Positions 45,898-55,856 of a stretch of 64,000 nt of DNA are shown here, one piece after another. The stretch spans positions 496,001-560,000 of the forward strand of contig NZ_JOFQ01000002.1 in the NCBI RefSeq assembly GCF_000718305.1. Reading direction: 5' to 3'. Source of the DNA: Streptomyces niger (lineage in GTDB: Bacteria; Actinomycetota; Actinomycetes; Streptomycetales; Streptomycetaceae). A program made the position numbers and the translations under genes. The notes beneath the pieces were generated by a model. It saw only the letters and a list, made by a program, of their open reading frames with translations. It was not told the DNA's origin and searched no databases. Every line of letters starts with the position of its first letter. Position 1 is the stretch's first letter.

Positions 45898-47376
45898 TCA
45901 GCCGGTGCGGGGGGCGCCCCGGCCGCGTGCGTACTGCACCGCCAGCACCACCAGCCCGATCACCAGCCACACGCCGCCGACGACCTGGGCCGTGGGGGAC
46001 GCCTCGACGATCACCGCGACCACCACCGCGAGCCCCAGCAGCGGGACGATCACATGGCTCAGCAGGTTCGGCGAGGCGGCCCGCTTGCGCAGCCAGAAGT
46101 AGCCGATCACCGACGCGTGCAGCAGCCCGAAGGCCGTCAGCGCCCCGACGTTCACGATCGAGGACAGGTGGTCCAGGCCGTCGTCCCGGCGCGCCGCCCA
46201 GACCGCCGCGACCAGCGTCACCACGGCCGCGCCCAGCAGCGCCCGGCGCGGCACCCCGCTCCCGGCGTCGACCTTCGCCATCGCCCCCGGCAGCCGCCGG
46301 TCCCGCGCCATCGCGAACAGCAGCCGCCCGGCCGCCGCCTGCCCGGCCAGCGCCGCGAACGCCGCGCCGATCGCCTTGCTCGCCGCGACCAGCTTCTGCA
46401 GCCACTCGCCGGCCGCCGCGTTCGCCGTCGCGTAGAAGGCGTCGCCCTGCTCGGCCGGCTTCGCCGCCAGCTCGGCCGCCGACATCGGGGCCAGCAGCGC
46501 CGCGAGGTACGTCTGCACGGCGAACAGCACACCGGCCACCACCAGGCACGTCAGCACGGCCCGTGCCACCCGGCCGCTGCCCGGCCGGCGCCCGCCGTCC
46601 TTCGTGGGCCGCCCCTCCTCGGTCTCCTCGGCGAACGCGGCGATGGCGTCGAAGCCCAGGTACGAGAGCACCGCCACCGACACCGCCGCCAGCACCGCGC
46701 TCGTGGAGAAGCCGCCCTCACCCGTGAACGGCACCGCCCAGCCGCGCTGCGCGCCGTCCGTCGCGAGCACCCACACCGCCACCACGACGAAGACCACCAG
46801 CACCGCGATCTCCATGGCCAGCACCAGGAAGCCCACCACGGCGGCGGTCCGTACGCCCCACAGGTTCAGCAGCGTGGTCACGACGACCGCCACCGCCGTC
46901 CAGATCCACTGGTGCACCGCCGGCACCAGGGAGTGCAGCGCGATCCCCGAGAAGAGGTACGCCACCGCCGGGATCAGCAGGTAGTCCAGCATCGCCATCC
47001 AGCCCGCGACGAAGCCCGCGCCCTCGCCCAGCCCGAGCCGGGCGTAGGTGAAGACCGAGCCGGCCTGCGGGGCGACCCGCACCATCTGCGCGTACGAGTA
47101 CGCCGTGAACGCCATCGCGATCGTCGCGACGACGTACACGATCGTGATCGCGCCGTGCGACTTGGCCTGCAGCGTGCCGAAGATGCCGACCGGCGCCATC
47201 GGGGCGATGAACAGCAGGCCGTAGACGATCAGGTCCCGGAAGGACAGCGTCCGCCGCAGCCGTCCCCCGGCGGCCGGGGTGGCGCCGGCGGGGCCGTCAG
47301 GGCCGTCGGCGCCATGGGGGCCGTGGGCATCGGGAGCGCCGCCGGCGGGGGGCTGCGGATCGGCCGTGGGGGGCAT
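45898..47376 (-). CDS. APC-family amino acid permease
   Basis: The 492-residue polytopic protein has 12 predicted helices, beginning with LIVYGLLFIAPMAPVGIFGT. The APC motifs include QAGSVFTYARLGLGEGAGF and YLGFDAIAAFAEETEEGRPT (helix 6). This suggests an amino acid/polyamine-proton symporter. The N-terminus is Pro/Gly-rich. ATG 47376 has GAGG 8 bp upstream and is preferred to GTG 47385. Substrate specificity is not evident. It is divergent from ispH, with about 200 bp between the two starts. Confidence 0.88.
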   Translation of the reverse strand: MPPTADPQPPAGGAPDAHGPHGADGPDGPAGATPAAGGRLRRTLSFRDLIVYGLLFIAPMAPVGIFGTLQAKSHGAITIVYVVATIAMAFTAYSYAQMVRVAPQAGSVFTYARLGLGEGAGFVAGWMAMLDYLLIPAVAYLFSGIALHSLVPAVHQWIWTAVAVVVTTLLNLWGVRTAAVVGFLVLAMEIAVLVVFVVVAVWVLATDGAQRGWAVPFTGEGGFSTSAVLAAVSVAVLSYLGFDAIAAFAEETEEGRPTKDGGRRPGSGRVARAVLTCLVVAGVLFAVQTYLAALLAPMSAAELAAKPAEQGDAFYATANAAAGEWLQKLVAASKAIGAAFAALAGQAAAGRLLFAMARDRRLPGAMAKVDAGSGVPRRALLGAAVVTLVAAVWAARRDDGLDHLSSIVNVGALTAFGLLHASVIGYFWLRKRAASPNLLSHVIVPLLGLAVVVAVIVEASPTAQVVGGVWLVIGLVVLAVQYARGRGAPRTG

Positions 47377-47575
47377 GGCGGACACCTCTGCAGAACGAAC
47401 GGGCCGCCGGCGATCGGCGGCCTGGCATGACGCCGCCGGGGATCGGCGGTGTCACATGATCGTCGGCCGTACGGTCGTTTCGGGCAAGCCGCCCTGCCGT
47501 GCGGACATATGCCCCGTAACGCGCCGTCCGCACCTCTGGCCAGGCCTTCCGTAGGACGCCACTCGGCCCCGTACG

Positions 47576-48583
47576 ATGGGGACCATGACCACCCCGACTT
47601 CCCGCCGCGTCCTCCTCGCCGCCCCCCGTGGATACTGCGCCGGCGTGGACCGAGCCGTCATCGCCGTCGAGAAGGCCCTGGAGCAGTACGGCGCGCCCGT
47701 CTACGTGCGCCACGAGATCGTCCACAACAAATACGTGGTCAAGACGCTGGAGAAGAAGGGTGCGATCTTCGTCGACGAGACGGCGGAGGTGCCCCCGGGC
47801 AACATCGTGATCTTCTCCGCGCACGGCGTCGCGCCGGTCGTCCACGACGAGGCCAAGCGCGGCAAGCTCGCCACCATCGATGCCACCTGCCCGCTCGTCA
47901 CCAAGGTCCACAAGGAAGCCGTCCGGTACGCCAAGGAGGACTACGACATCCTCCTGATCGGCCACGAGGGCCACGAAGAGGTCATCGGCACCAGCGGCGA
48001 GGCCCCCGAGCACATCACCCTGGTCGACGGCCCGGACGACGTGCAGAACGTCGAGGTCCGGGACCCGGAGAAGGTCGTCTGGCTCTCCCAGACCACCCTT
48101 TCGGTCGACGAGACCATGGAGACGGTCGACGCCCTCAAGGGCCGCTACCCCAACCTCCTCTCCCCGCCCAGCGACGACATCTGCTACGCCACGCAGAACC
48201 GCCAGACGGCCGTGAAGCAGATGGGTGCCGACTCCGACCTCGTCATCGTCGTCGGCTCCAAGAACTCCTCCAACTCCGTCCGCCTGGTCGAGGTCGCCCT
48301 CGGCGCCGGCGCCAAGGACGCGCACCTGGTCGACGGCGCCGAGGAGATCGACGAGGCCTGGCTGGAGGGCGTCGGCACGGTCGGCGTCACCTCGGGCGCC
48401 TCCGTCCCGGAGGTCCTCGTCGAGGGCGTACTGGAGTGGCTGGCCCAGCGCGGCTACGAGGACGTGGAGACCGTCACCTCCGCCACCGAGTCCATCCACT
48501 TCTCGCTGCCCAAGGAGCTCCGCCGCGACCTGCGCGCGGAGGCGAAGTCGGCCACGGAGGACGGGTCCGCCGCGGCGGAGTGA
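47576..48583 (+). CDS. ispH: 4-hydroxy-3-methylbut-2-enyl diphosphate reductase
   Basis: The 335-residue enzyme has the three cluster cysteines in [19 protein letters not shown] and ICYATQNRQ. It also has the substrate motifs [25 protein letters not shown] and [10 protein letters not shown]. It performs the last step of the MEP pathway, giving IPP and DMAPP from HMBPP. The start is ATG 47576 or the in-frame ATG 47585. A TACGAT hexamer at 47571-47576 would act as a -10 box and suggests a nearly leaderless mRNA starting close to 47585. Confidence 0.95.
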   Translation: MGTMTTPTSRRVLLAAPRGYCAGVDRAVIAVEKALEQYGAPVYVRHEIVHNKYVVKTLEKKGAIFVDETAEVPPGNIVIFSAHGVAPVVHDEAKRGKLATIDATCPLVTKVHKEAVRYAKEDYDILLIGHEGHEEVIGTSGEAPEHITLVDGPDDVQNVEVRDPEKVVWLSQTTLSVDETMETVDALKGRYPNLLSPPSDDICYATQNRQTAVKQMGADSDLVIVVGSKNSSNSVRLVEVALGAGAKDAHLVDGAEEIDEAWLEGVGTVGVTSGASVPEVLVEGVLEWLAQRGYEDVETVTSATESIHFSLPKELRRDLRAEAKSATEDGSAAAE

Positions 48584-48681
48584 CCGCACCGCGGCTCCGC
48601 ATCCCCGCTCCGTACGGACGGACGGCGGCCGGTTCGCCTTTTGGCGGGTGAGCCGGCCTCTCCCCGCCTAGCCTTTCATCC

Positions 48682-49539
48682 ATGAACGTATTCGGCGTGG
48701 ACATCGGCGGGTCGGGCATCAAGGGTGCGCCCGTGGACCTGGAAAGCGGCGAGCCGGCGGAGGAGCGCTTCAAGGTGCTCACCCCGCACCCGGCCACCCC
48801 GGACGCGGTCGCCGACGGCGTCCAGCAGGTCGTGGAGCATTTCGGCTGGTCGGGACCGGTCGGGGTGACGTTCCCCGGCGTGGTCACCGGTGGCGTGACC
48901 CGCTCGGCCGCCAATGTCGACAAAGCCTGGATCGGCACCGACGCCGCGGCGCTGCTGACCTCCCGGCTCGCCGGCGAGGCCGGCAACTGCCCGGTCACCG
49001 TGTTGAACGACGCGGACGCCGCGGGCCTCGCGGAAATGCATTTCGGCGCGGCCCGCGGGCGCATGGGCACGGTCATCATGCTGACCCTGGGCACCGGCAT
49101 CGGCAGCGCCCTCTTCACCGACGGGCAGCTCGTCGCCAACACCGAGCTCGGCCACCTCGAACTGGACGGTCACGACGCCGAGACCCGCGCCTCCACCCGG
49201 GTCAAGGACGAGGAGGACCTGAGCTGGCACGACTGGGCGCACCGGCTCCAGAAGTACCTCCGCCACGTCGAGATGCTCTTCACGCCCCAGCTCTTCGTGA
49301 TCGGCGGCGGGGTGAGCCGGAAGTCCCACAAGTTCCTGCCGCTGATCAAGGGCGTCAAGGCTGAGATCGTGCCTGCGCAGCTTCAGAACAACGCGGGGAT
49401 CGTTGGGGCCGCAATGGCCGCCCGGCGGGCTTGCGACCCGACTGCCGCCGCTCCCGCTCCGGGCCAGGACGCCGGTCTCGGGGCCGCCGATCCCGGTCCT
49501 GGCGGACGTCCGGACGCTGCGCCCGCCGTCGGAGGATGA
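48682..49539 (+). CDS. ppgK: Polyphosphate glucokinase (ROK family)
   Basis: The 285-residue protein has the phosphate loop DIGGSGIKGAPVDLES, the sugar site VLNDADAAGLAEM, TLGTGIGSALF, and NTELGHLELDG. These match PPGK, which phosphorylates glucose with polyphosphate or ATP. The conserved domain ends near GAAMAARRA. The last ~40 residues are Pro/Ala/Gly-rich, and their DNA is antisense to the end of the convergent DUF6542 gene, so the C-terminal tail is constrained by two genes. Its own promoter lies in the 98 bp after ispH. Confidence 0.93.
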   Translation: MNVFGVDIGGSGIKGAPVDLESGEPAEERFKVLTPHPATPDAVADGVQQVVEHFGWSGPVGVTFPGVVTGGVTRSAANVDKAWIGTDAAALLTSRLAGEAGNCPVTVLNDADAAGLAEMHFGAARGRMGTVIMLTLGTGIGSALFTDGQLVANTELGHLELDGHDAETRASTRVKDEEDLSWHDWAHRLQKYLRHVEMLFTPQLFVIGGGVSRKSHKFLPLIKGVKAEIVPAQLQNNAGIVGAAMAARRACDPTAAAPAPGQDAGLGAADPGPGGRPDAAPAVGG

Positions 49540-50260
49540 GCAGGCACTTCCGGAATCCGACGAGCAGCACGCTGAGGGCGGTACCGAGGTAGAGCCAGCC
49601 GGCGTTCACCGCCAGGACGGTGAAGACGCCCATCAGCAGGCTGCCCGAGCCGCCGGCGCCGGCGACGGGGAGGCAGCCCACCGTGTACGCGATCGGCAGC
49701 GTGACCGGCGCGACGACCAGGTCGTACGGGCGTACCCACAGTGCGCCCGCGGCCCCCGCCAGCACGAAGCAGACGCCGTACACGGTCGGCGAGCCGCCCG
49801 CCAGCAGCCGGTCCAGGAAGGCCATGACCAGCAGCGCGAGCGTGGTCAGCAGCGCGCAGCCCAGGCCGGTCAGCTTGGCCGCAGGCAGCCTGCGGACCAG
49901 CGCGGCGAGCGGCCCGGGCAGCACGCGGCGGGCGCCCGCCCGGTAGACGGTCGAGGTCTCGGCGATCGCGGGCCCGGCGTCCGGCGCGACCTGAGCGTCC
50001 CGAGAGCCTGGTGCGGCCTGACCATCCCCGGCGCCGCCCTGCGCGCCTCGGGCGCCGCGTCCGCCCTGCGCGGCCCGACCGTCCTGCGCGGCCCGACCGC
50101 TCTGTGCGGCCTGACCGCTCTGTGCGGCCTTCGCCGGGGGCCGGCCGCCGCCGACGACGGGGGGCGCCGCCGCGGGGCGGTTCCCGACGGCCCGCCCCGC
50201 GGCCGGACGCCCGGTCCGGGACGGGGTGTGCTGAGGTGCGCGCGCTTCGTGTTGCTCCAC
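49355..50260 (-). CDS. DUF6542-like membrane protein with low-complexity N-terminus
   Basis: The 301-residue protein starts with about 90 residues of Gly/Ala/Gln repeats (QSGRAAQDGRAAQGGRGARG). A membrane domain follows with four helices (LTGLGCALLTTLALLVMAFL; TVYGVCFVLAGAAGALWV; PVTLPIAYTVGCLPVAG; LLMGVFTVLAVNAGWLYLGT), and the C-terminal tail is very basic. I recall this as DUF6542, of unknown function. The last 185 bp overlap the ppgK coding end antisense, so one of the C-termini may be shorter than shown. The repeats probably arose by slippage. Confidence 0.65.
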   Translation of the reverse strand: MEQHEARAPQHTPSRTGRPAAGRAVGNRPAAAPPVVGGGRPPAKAAQSGQAAQSGRAAQDGRAAQGGRGARGAQGGAGDGQAAPGSRDAQVAPDAGPAIAETSTVYRAGARRVLPGPLAALVRRLPAAKLTGLGCALLTTLALLVMAFLDRLLAGGSPTVYGVCFVLAGAAGALWVRPYDLVVAPVTLPIAYTVGCLPVAGAGGSGSLLMGVFTVLAVNAGWLYLGTALSVLLVGFRKCLLILRRRAQRPDVRQDRDRRPRDRRPGPERERRQSGRKPAGRPLRPQRSPRCSEAAQARSQP

Positions 50261-50809
50261 TCGCCAACGGTAGGCCGCTAAGTGGGATTAATAGCCCGTA
50301 GGACACGCGCTTTCCACGACGATGGAGCCGGATCACCATACGGACGCCACACCCGGGACAACGATCGGCGTAGGGGGAGGGGGTATGAAGGCGCGGCCGG
50401 AGGGTTGGGGGCGATCGTGTGGGCGGACCCGAAGACGGGAACCGGCGGACCGCCCGACCGCGCGCAGTGGCGTACCTCCCGACCCGACCCGGGTTGGGCC
50501 TCCCGACCGCGTGCAGTGGCGCACCTCCCGACCCGACCCGGGTTGGGCCTCCCGACCGCGTGCAGTGGCGTGCCTCCTGGCCCGACCCGGGCTGGGCCTC
50601 CCGACCGCGCGCAGTGGCGTGCCTCCCGGCCCGACCCTGAGGGGCTCCGCCGGGCGCCGGCGGTACGGCGCACAGCCCGCCCGCCCCTCCCCGTAGACTG
50701 GTGGATCGGCCCACCCGGCCACCGCCCGACCGGGCCCCAGTCCACCGGCGCGGACCGTGCGGGCCGTGCCCACCCCACCCCACCTCCCGTCGGAAGTCGA
50801 GTCGCCAAC
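50261..50809. other. 549-bp region with tandem repeats before ychF
   Basis: This contains the promoter of the DUF6542 gene, a 49-bp tandem repeat array (50453-50642) and a plausible -10 box for ychF (TAGACT, 50694-50699). Open frames cross it on both strands because of the base composition, but they show repeat-derived peptides and are not accepted as genes. Confidence 0.6.
50453..50642. repeat. 49-bp tandem repeat, about 3.9 copies
   Basis: Units start at 50453, 50502, 50551 and 50600, the last one partial. Each contains GCAGTGGCG followed by CCTCC and the near-palindrome CCCGACCCGGGTTGGG, which can fold into a hairpin. Units 1 and 2 are almost identical; 3 and 4 share further changes. The unit is not a multiple of three, which argues against coding. 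Confidence 0.85.
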
Positions 50810-51898
<1,089 letters not shown>

Positions 51899-51909
51899 TG
51901 CGTTCGGTG

Positions 51910-51951
51910 AAAGGCCGTCTGACCTGCGGGGGAGTGGGTTGGGCGGCCTTT
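51910..51951 (+). terminator. Probable ychF terminator / left edge of the mobile element
   Basis: AAAGGCCG and CGGCCTTT face each other across a G-rich 26-nt loop, 12 bp after the ychF stop. The junction between core genome and integrated element must lie between here and the integrase stop at 52015. No tRNA sequence is visible, and the duplicate attachment site at the other end is out of the window. Confidence 0.4.
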
Positions 51952-52014
51952 GCGGTCCGCACAGAGTCCGCAAGGTGCTGACGTAGGCAGCGTGTGGGGG
52001 AGTGGCCGGAGTGG

Positions 52015-53133
52015 CTACGCCGCTTCGGCGGCCTGCTCCGCGCCCGCGTCGGGTCGGTCCGCGTACGCCTTGTCGACGGCGGCCCGCGTCCGCTCCTCGG
52101 AGTCGGGCCACAGGTGGGTGTAGATGTTCAGCGTCATGGCCGCGTTGGTGTGGCCGAGGCGCTCGGAGACGGTCTTCACCGACTCACCGTGCTTGATCAG
52201 CAGGCTCGCGTAGTGATGCCGGAGGGCGTGAGGGCCGGTGCCCTTCGCGATGCCGGCCTTCGCGCAGGCAGGCCGCCACGCCCCGTCCATGAAGTGTGTG
52301 TAGACCACGGGACCGCCCTGCGGTGCAGTGAAGACCCAGCTCTCCGGTCCGTCGACCGGGAAGTCCCGCAGGTGGGCCTCAACGGCGTCGACCGCCACCC
52401 TCGGCAGCGGGACGGTGCGATACGACCGCGCGGTCTTCGGCGGCCCGACGTACACCCCGTGCTTCGCCGTCTGCTGGATCTGCTGCTCGACCGAGACGGT
52501 CGCATGCAGCAGGTCGACGTGCCGGAACTGAAGGCCGAAGAGTTCGCCGGGCCGAAGTCCGGTGGCGGCGCCCAGCAGCACGAGACCCTTATAGCGGGCG
52601 GGCACCGCCTCGGCCAGCGTCCGCACCTGCTCGACCGCCAGGGGCACCACCTTCTTCCGGGGCACGGCGGGAAGCTTCGCCTCGACACACGGGTTGTGGG
52701 GGATCATGCGGTCGCGGACCGCCGCGCGGAAGACCGCGTTGACCGTGTTGAAGACGGTCCGTGAAGTGCTCGCCGCGAGCTTGTGGTTGGTCGTCAGGCT
52801 GGTGACCCATGTCTGTATGTCACCGGGCTTGATGGCGCCGAGCGCCCGCTTCTCCCAGACAGGGTAGACGTAGCAACGCAGGTGCTGGGCCACGGCCTTG
52901 GCCGTCGAGGGGCGGTGCGGCTGACTGGCCCGCCACTTCTCTGCGTACTCCTTGAACGGCGTCTTGGCCGACCGCGGATCGACGTACTGACCCGTGATCA
53001 CGCTGGCCGTGACCTCGTCTATCCACCGCTGGGCGTCGACCTTGCGGTCGAAGTGGCGAGCGTGCTCCTTGCCGTCGAGGTCGCGGTAGCGGGCGCGCCA
53101 TTTGCCGTTAGGGCGCTTCTGAATGTTCGCCAA
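52015..53133 (-). CDS. int: Tyrosine site-specific integrase
   Basis: The 372-residue protein has an N-terminal arm domain (KWRARYRDLDGKEHARHFDR), a core-binding domain (KTPFKEYAEKWRASQ) and a catalytic domain. The catalytic pentad is R194 (TGLRPGE), H302 and R305 (HALRH), H328 (RLGHTN) and the nucleophile Y338 (NIYTHL). It integrates and, with the excisionase, excises the element. It resembles integrases of actinomycete AICEs and related elements. Its 3' end faces ychF, so attL should be within about 115 bp. An XRE gene begins 528 bp upstream. Confidence 0.93.
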   Translation of the reverse strand: MANIQKRPNGKWRARYRDLDGKEHARHFDRKVDAQRWIDEVTASVITGQYVDPRSAKTPFKEYAEKWRASQPHRPSTAKAVAQHLRCYVYPVWEKRALGAIKPGDIQTWVTSLTTNHKLAASTSRTVFNTVNAVFRAAVRDRMIPHNPCVEAKLPAVPRKKVVPLAVEQVRTLAEAVPARYKGLVLLGAATGLRPGELFGLQFRHVDLLHATVSVEQQIQQTAKHGVYVGPPKTARSYRTVPLPRVAVDAVEAHLRDFPVDGPESWVFTAPQGGPVVYTHFMDGAWRPACAKAGIAKGTGPHALRHHYASLLIKHGESVKTVSERLGHTNAAMTLNIYTHLWPDSEERTRAAVDKAYADRPDAGAEQAAEAA

Positions 53134-53154
53134 GTGGTTCTCCTTTGGGGTGGG

Positions 53155-53661
53155 TCAGTTGTGGTGGTAGTAGCCACCGTCCTCGATGTACTGGGTGAGA
53201 GCGCGAGCGTCGCGTTCCTCGCCCGCGAGGCGGAGACACTGCTTGTGGAAGGCACCCGAGCTATCGGGATGGGCCCGGATGTATTCGGCGGCCAGGACGA
53301 CCGCCTGGTGCAGGTGATCCTGCGCGTCGCGAGCCTTGTAGAACGCATCCACGGCTTCTTGGACACACCGCCTTCCTTCGATGTCGAGCCCCTCCTGGGG
53401 CGGGGACATCAGCTCTTCCAGGGGCAGCTCGAAGACGCGGGCGAAGCCGAGGGCCTCGTCGAGGGTGATCTTCCGTCGCGGTGTGCCGTTCTCGATGCGC
53501 CAGACCGCGGTCTGGTTCATGGGGACGCCGGCCTCGGTCATCCGGGCGGCGAGCTCGGTCGTGCTCCACCCTCTGACCTCGCGCTCCAGCGCAACCCGCT
53601 CGGCCGCGTTCCCCTCGCTGTAGAGCAGCGGTACCCCTTCAGCAATAGGCGGTGTGGTCAT
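53155..53661 (-). CDS. XRE-family regulator of the element
   Basis: The 168-residue protein has a helix-turn-helix in residues 25-80 (LAARMTEAGVPMNQTAVWRI, then ENGTPRRKITLDEALGFARV). The C-terminal helical domain carries many charged residues. It lies between int and the divergent xis, the normal place of a control protein that decides between maintenance and excision. It ends 21 bp before the int start, so the two may be co-transcribed. The ATG is 130 bp from the divergent xis start. Confidence 0.85.
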   Translation of the reverse strand: MTTPPIAEGVPLLYSEGNAAERVALEREVRGWSTTELAARMTEAGVPMNQTAVWRIENGTPRRKITLDEALGFARVFELPLEELMSPPQEGLDIEGRRCVQEAVDAFYKARDAQDHLHQAVVLAAEYIRAHPDSSGAFHKQCLRLAGEERDARALTQYIEDGGYYHHN

Positions 53662-53699
53662 GCTGACCTCCCTCTCTTCCGTCTCTCGCCGTCGCTATC

Positions 53700-53790
53700 C
53701 CGATTGAACCAAACCCTATCCGTTTTGCCTAACCGCTGATCGTCGGGTACAGCTATGCGTACCGACTCGACGCCTAGCCGAAAGGGAAAG
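53700..53790. promoter_or_regulatory. Divergent control region between xre and xis
   Basis: This A+T-richer region contains an imperfect palindrome, CCAAAC-CCTATCC-GTTTTG (53708-53726), likely the XRE operator. The xis ribosome site AAAGGGAAAG lies at 53781-53790. The promoters of both the int/xre and the xis directions must lie here. Confidence 0.55.
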
Positions 53791-53991
53791 ATGGATCGCT
53801 ACCTGACCACCGCCGAGGTCGCCGAGCGCTACCGCACCGCAGCCAGCACGGTGAGGTACTGGCGACACCAGGGGTACGGGCCGCGCGGCGTGAAGGTGGG
53901 CCGCCGCGTGCTGTACAGCGAGGCCGAGCTCGCCCGCTTCGACCGGCAGCTGCTGGAGCAGGGCCCGCGGCAGTGGGGATGGGCCGCATGA
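53791..53991 (+). CDS. xis: MerR-type excisionase
   Basis: The 66-residue winged-HTH protein of the HTH_17 group has YLTTAEVAERYRTAASTVRY, then WRHQGYGPRGVKVGRRVLYS. Such proteins direct the integrase to excision by bending the attachment site. ATG 53791 has AAAGGGAAAG just upstream. An in-frame ATG at 53755 would add 12 residues but lacks a ribosome site. It is the first plus-strand gene of the element. Confidence 0.85.
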   Translation: MDRYLTTAEVAERYRTAASTVRYWRHQGYGPRGVKVGRRVLYSEAELARFDRQLLEQGPRQWGWAA

Positions 53992-54089
53992 GAAGCCCCG
54001 GTCCCGGACACGGCAACGGCCCCCGGTGCACCAACACCGAAGGCCGTCCGAAGTCCCACGAGATCGCCCGCTACTGAACGACCACCTGA

Positions 54090-54122
54090 GGTGGTGCGGG
54101 GCCTTGCCCGCCCCGCACCACC
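54090..54122 (+). terminator. Hairpin between xis and the replication gene
   Basis: A perfect 12-bp stem, GGTGGTGCGGGG / CCCCGCACCACC, with loop CCTTGCCCG ends 14 bp before the GTG of the next gene. It could terminate the xis transcript or attenuate the downstream gene. Confidence 0.7.
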
Positions 54123-54136
54123 GGTGAGGACCTGTT

Positions 54137-55648
54137 GTGCCCCACCCTACGGCCCCTCTCCCGGGTCCGTCACCCGAGCCCGCGGACGCCGGAGGGCAGG
54201 CACCTCCGCACGATGCCGATGCCGAACGGGTCGTGCTTGGAACCTGCATGCACCACGCCGAGAGCATCGCCGAAGTGCGCGAACTGCTCGACGGCACGGA
54301 CTTCTATCGCCCTGCCCACGAGACGATCTGGTGCGCTCTGCTCCAGCTCCATCAGCAGGGAAATCCGACCGACCCCATTGCCGTGTCCGACCTGCTTCAG
54401 CGCCAGGGCGACCTCAAACGGGTCGGGGGCGCGAACGCCGTTCACGGTCTGGCGCACGCAAGCGTGGCTTCCGGAAGCGCCGGCTACTACGCCGACATCG
54501 TGGCGCGCACGGCACGGCTTCGCCGCGTACAAAGCGCCGGTCTGCGCGCCGCCCAGCTCGCAAGCGATCCGGGCGGTGACCCGGAAGAGCTCCACACCGT
54601 CTTGGAGGACACGCTCCGCACCGAGCGTGAGCGCGCTCGGAACGCCGGTACCTCGCGACTGGACCGGTACGTCTCGGACGGATGGGTGTTCGTCACCGAC
54701 ACCGGGGCGGAGACCGAGCCGCTGTGGGGCACTCCGGAGCAGACCGCTTGGGCGGCGGGCGAGAGTCTGATGATCGTAGGACCGCCGGGTGTCGGCAAGA
54801 CCACGCTCGCCCATCAGGTCATCCTGGCCCGGCTCGGCGTGTACGCCGCCGTACTGGACCTGCCCGTCGCCGAGAGCCGGCGCGTCCTCTACCTAGCCAT
54901 GGACCGCCCGCCACAGATCGCCAAGGCCCTGGCACGCCACCTGGGCCCCAAGGACGAGCCGACGCTGCGCGACCGGCTGCGGGTGTGGTCCGGCCCGCTG
55001 CCCACCACTCTCGACAAGGATCCCCACCTCCTCGCCGAACTGGCCGCTGCCCACCAGGCCGACACGGTCGTGATCGACAGCCTGAAGGACGCGGTCAGTC
55101 GCCTGACCGAGGACGAGGCCGCCATTGCCTACAACAACGCCCGCCAGCACGCCCTGCGCGAAGGCGCCCAGCTCCTGGAACTGCATCACCAGCGCAAGTG
55201 GACCGGCGACACACCCCGCGACCAGCGCCCTGTCCTGGACCGCGTCTACGGGTCAACCTGGTTCACCTCCGGCGCGGGCAGCGTGCTGTTCATCGCTGGA
55301 GAGTCCGGTGATCCGGCGGTCAAGATTCACCACCTCAAGATGGTGACCGGTGAGATCGGTCCGCTGCCGGTCATCCACAACCACCAGCGCGGCACCTCCT
55401 ATGTAGAGCAGACCCTCGACCCACTGGCCCTCCTCCAAGCCAGCCCCGAGGGCCTGACCCCGCGCGAACTGGCTGCCCACCTGACCGAGGAGCCCAAGCC
55501 CAGCCGCGCGGACGTGGAGAAGGCCCGCCGCAAGCTGGACCAGCTCGCCCAGGCCGGACACGCGGAGAAGTCCCAGGGCATCGCCGGCGGAGCGAGCGGC
55601 GGTCAGCAGGCCACTTACCGGGCCCGCCGCCTGGTCGCCGTCTCCTGA
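54137..55648 (+). CDS. DnaB-like N-domain/AAA (RecA-fold) ATPase, probable replication protein
   Basis: The 503-residue protein begins with a DnaB N-terminal-type domain (DADAERVVLGTCMHHAESIA, FYRPAHETIWCALLQL). The RecA-like domain has Walker A IVGPPGVGKTTLAH, Walker B DTVVIDSLKDAV and a late LFIAGESGDP. A C-terminal winged-helix region follows (GLTPRELAAHLTEEPKPSRA). AAA_25-type ATPases of this kind occur in actinobacterial plasmids and integrative elements, often beside primase genes. No separate primase or initiator is present here, so it may itself help load replication at the adjoining iteron region. The GTG is preceded by GGTGAGGA. Confidence 0.8.
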   Translation: MPHPTAPLPGPSPEPADAGGQAPPHDADAERVVLGTCMHHAESIAEVRELLDGTDFYRPAHETIWCALLQLHQQGNPTDPIAVSDLLQRQGDLKRVGGANAVHGLAHASVASGSAGYYADIVARTARLRRVQSAGLRAAQLASDPGGDPEELHTVLEDTLRTERERARNAGTSRLDRYVSDGWVFVTDTGAETEPLWGTPEQTAWAAGESLMIVGPPGVGKTTLAHQVILARLGVYAAVLDLPVAESRRVLYLAMDRPPQIAKALARHLGPKDEPTLRDRLRVWSGPLPTTLDKDPHLLAELAAAHQADTVVIDSLKDAVSRLTEDEAAIAYNNARQHALREGAQLLELHHQRKWTGDTPRDQRPVLDRVYGSTWFTSGAGSVLFIAGESGDPAVKIHHLKMVTGEIGPLPVIHNHQRGTSYVEQTLDPLALLQASPEGLTPRELAAHLTEEPKPSRADVEKARRKLDQLAQAGHAEKSQGIAGGASGGQQATYRARRLVAVS

Positions 55649-55650
55649 CC

Positions 55651-55813
55651 TGACCGTCTGACTGACCGCTCACCAAGCCGCAGGCGCGTTCCGGCGCACC
55701 TGCGGTCGCCTCTCTTCCGACCGCGGTCACTCCCGGTTAAAGCCCCGGTCAGTTCCGGTGGCCTGACCGGGACTGACCGGACTCCGGTGACCGGCCGGAC
55801 ACCGCACTGACCG
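55651..55813. repeat. TGACCG repeats
   Basis: TGACCG occurs at 55651, 55664, 55764, 55774, 55788 and 55808, and in inverted form CGGTCA at 55724 and 55746. The concentration exceeds what is seen in the flanking genes. A role as binding sites is inferred. Confidence 0.5.
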
Positions 55814-55856
55814 CCCGCTGAAGCCGCCCCGCAACTGCCCGCCGGACCGCAAAAAG

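Noticed and set aside
50282-50809. N-terminal extension of YchF
   Set aside because: The extra 176 codons are translated from the 49-bp repeat array; YchF normally starts at the residues encoded from 50810.
51899-52014. tRNA gene as integration target of the element
   Set aside because: No acceptor stem, T-loop GGTTC or anticodon structure can be built here.
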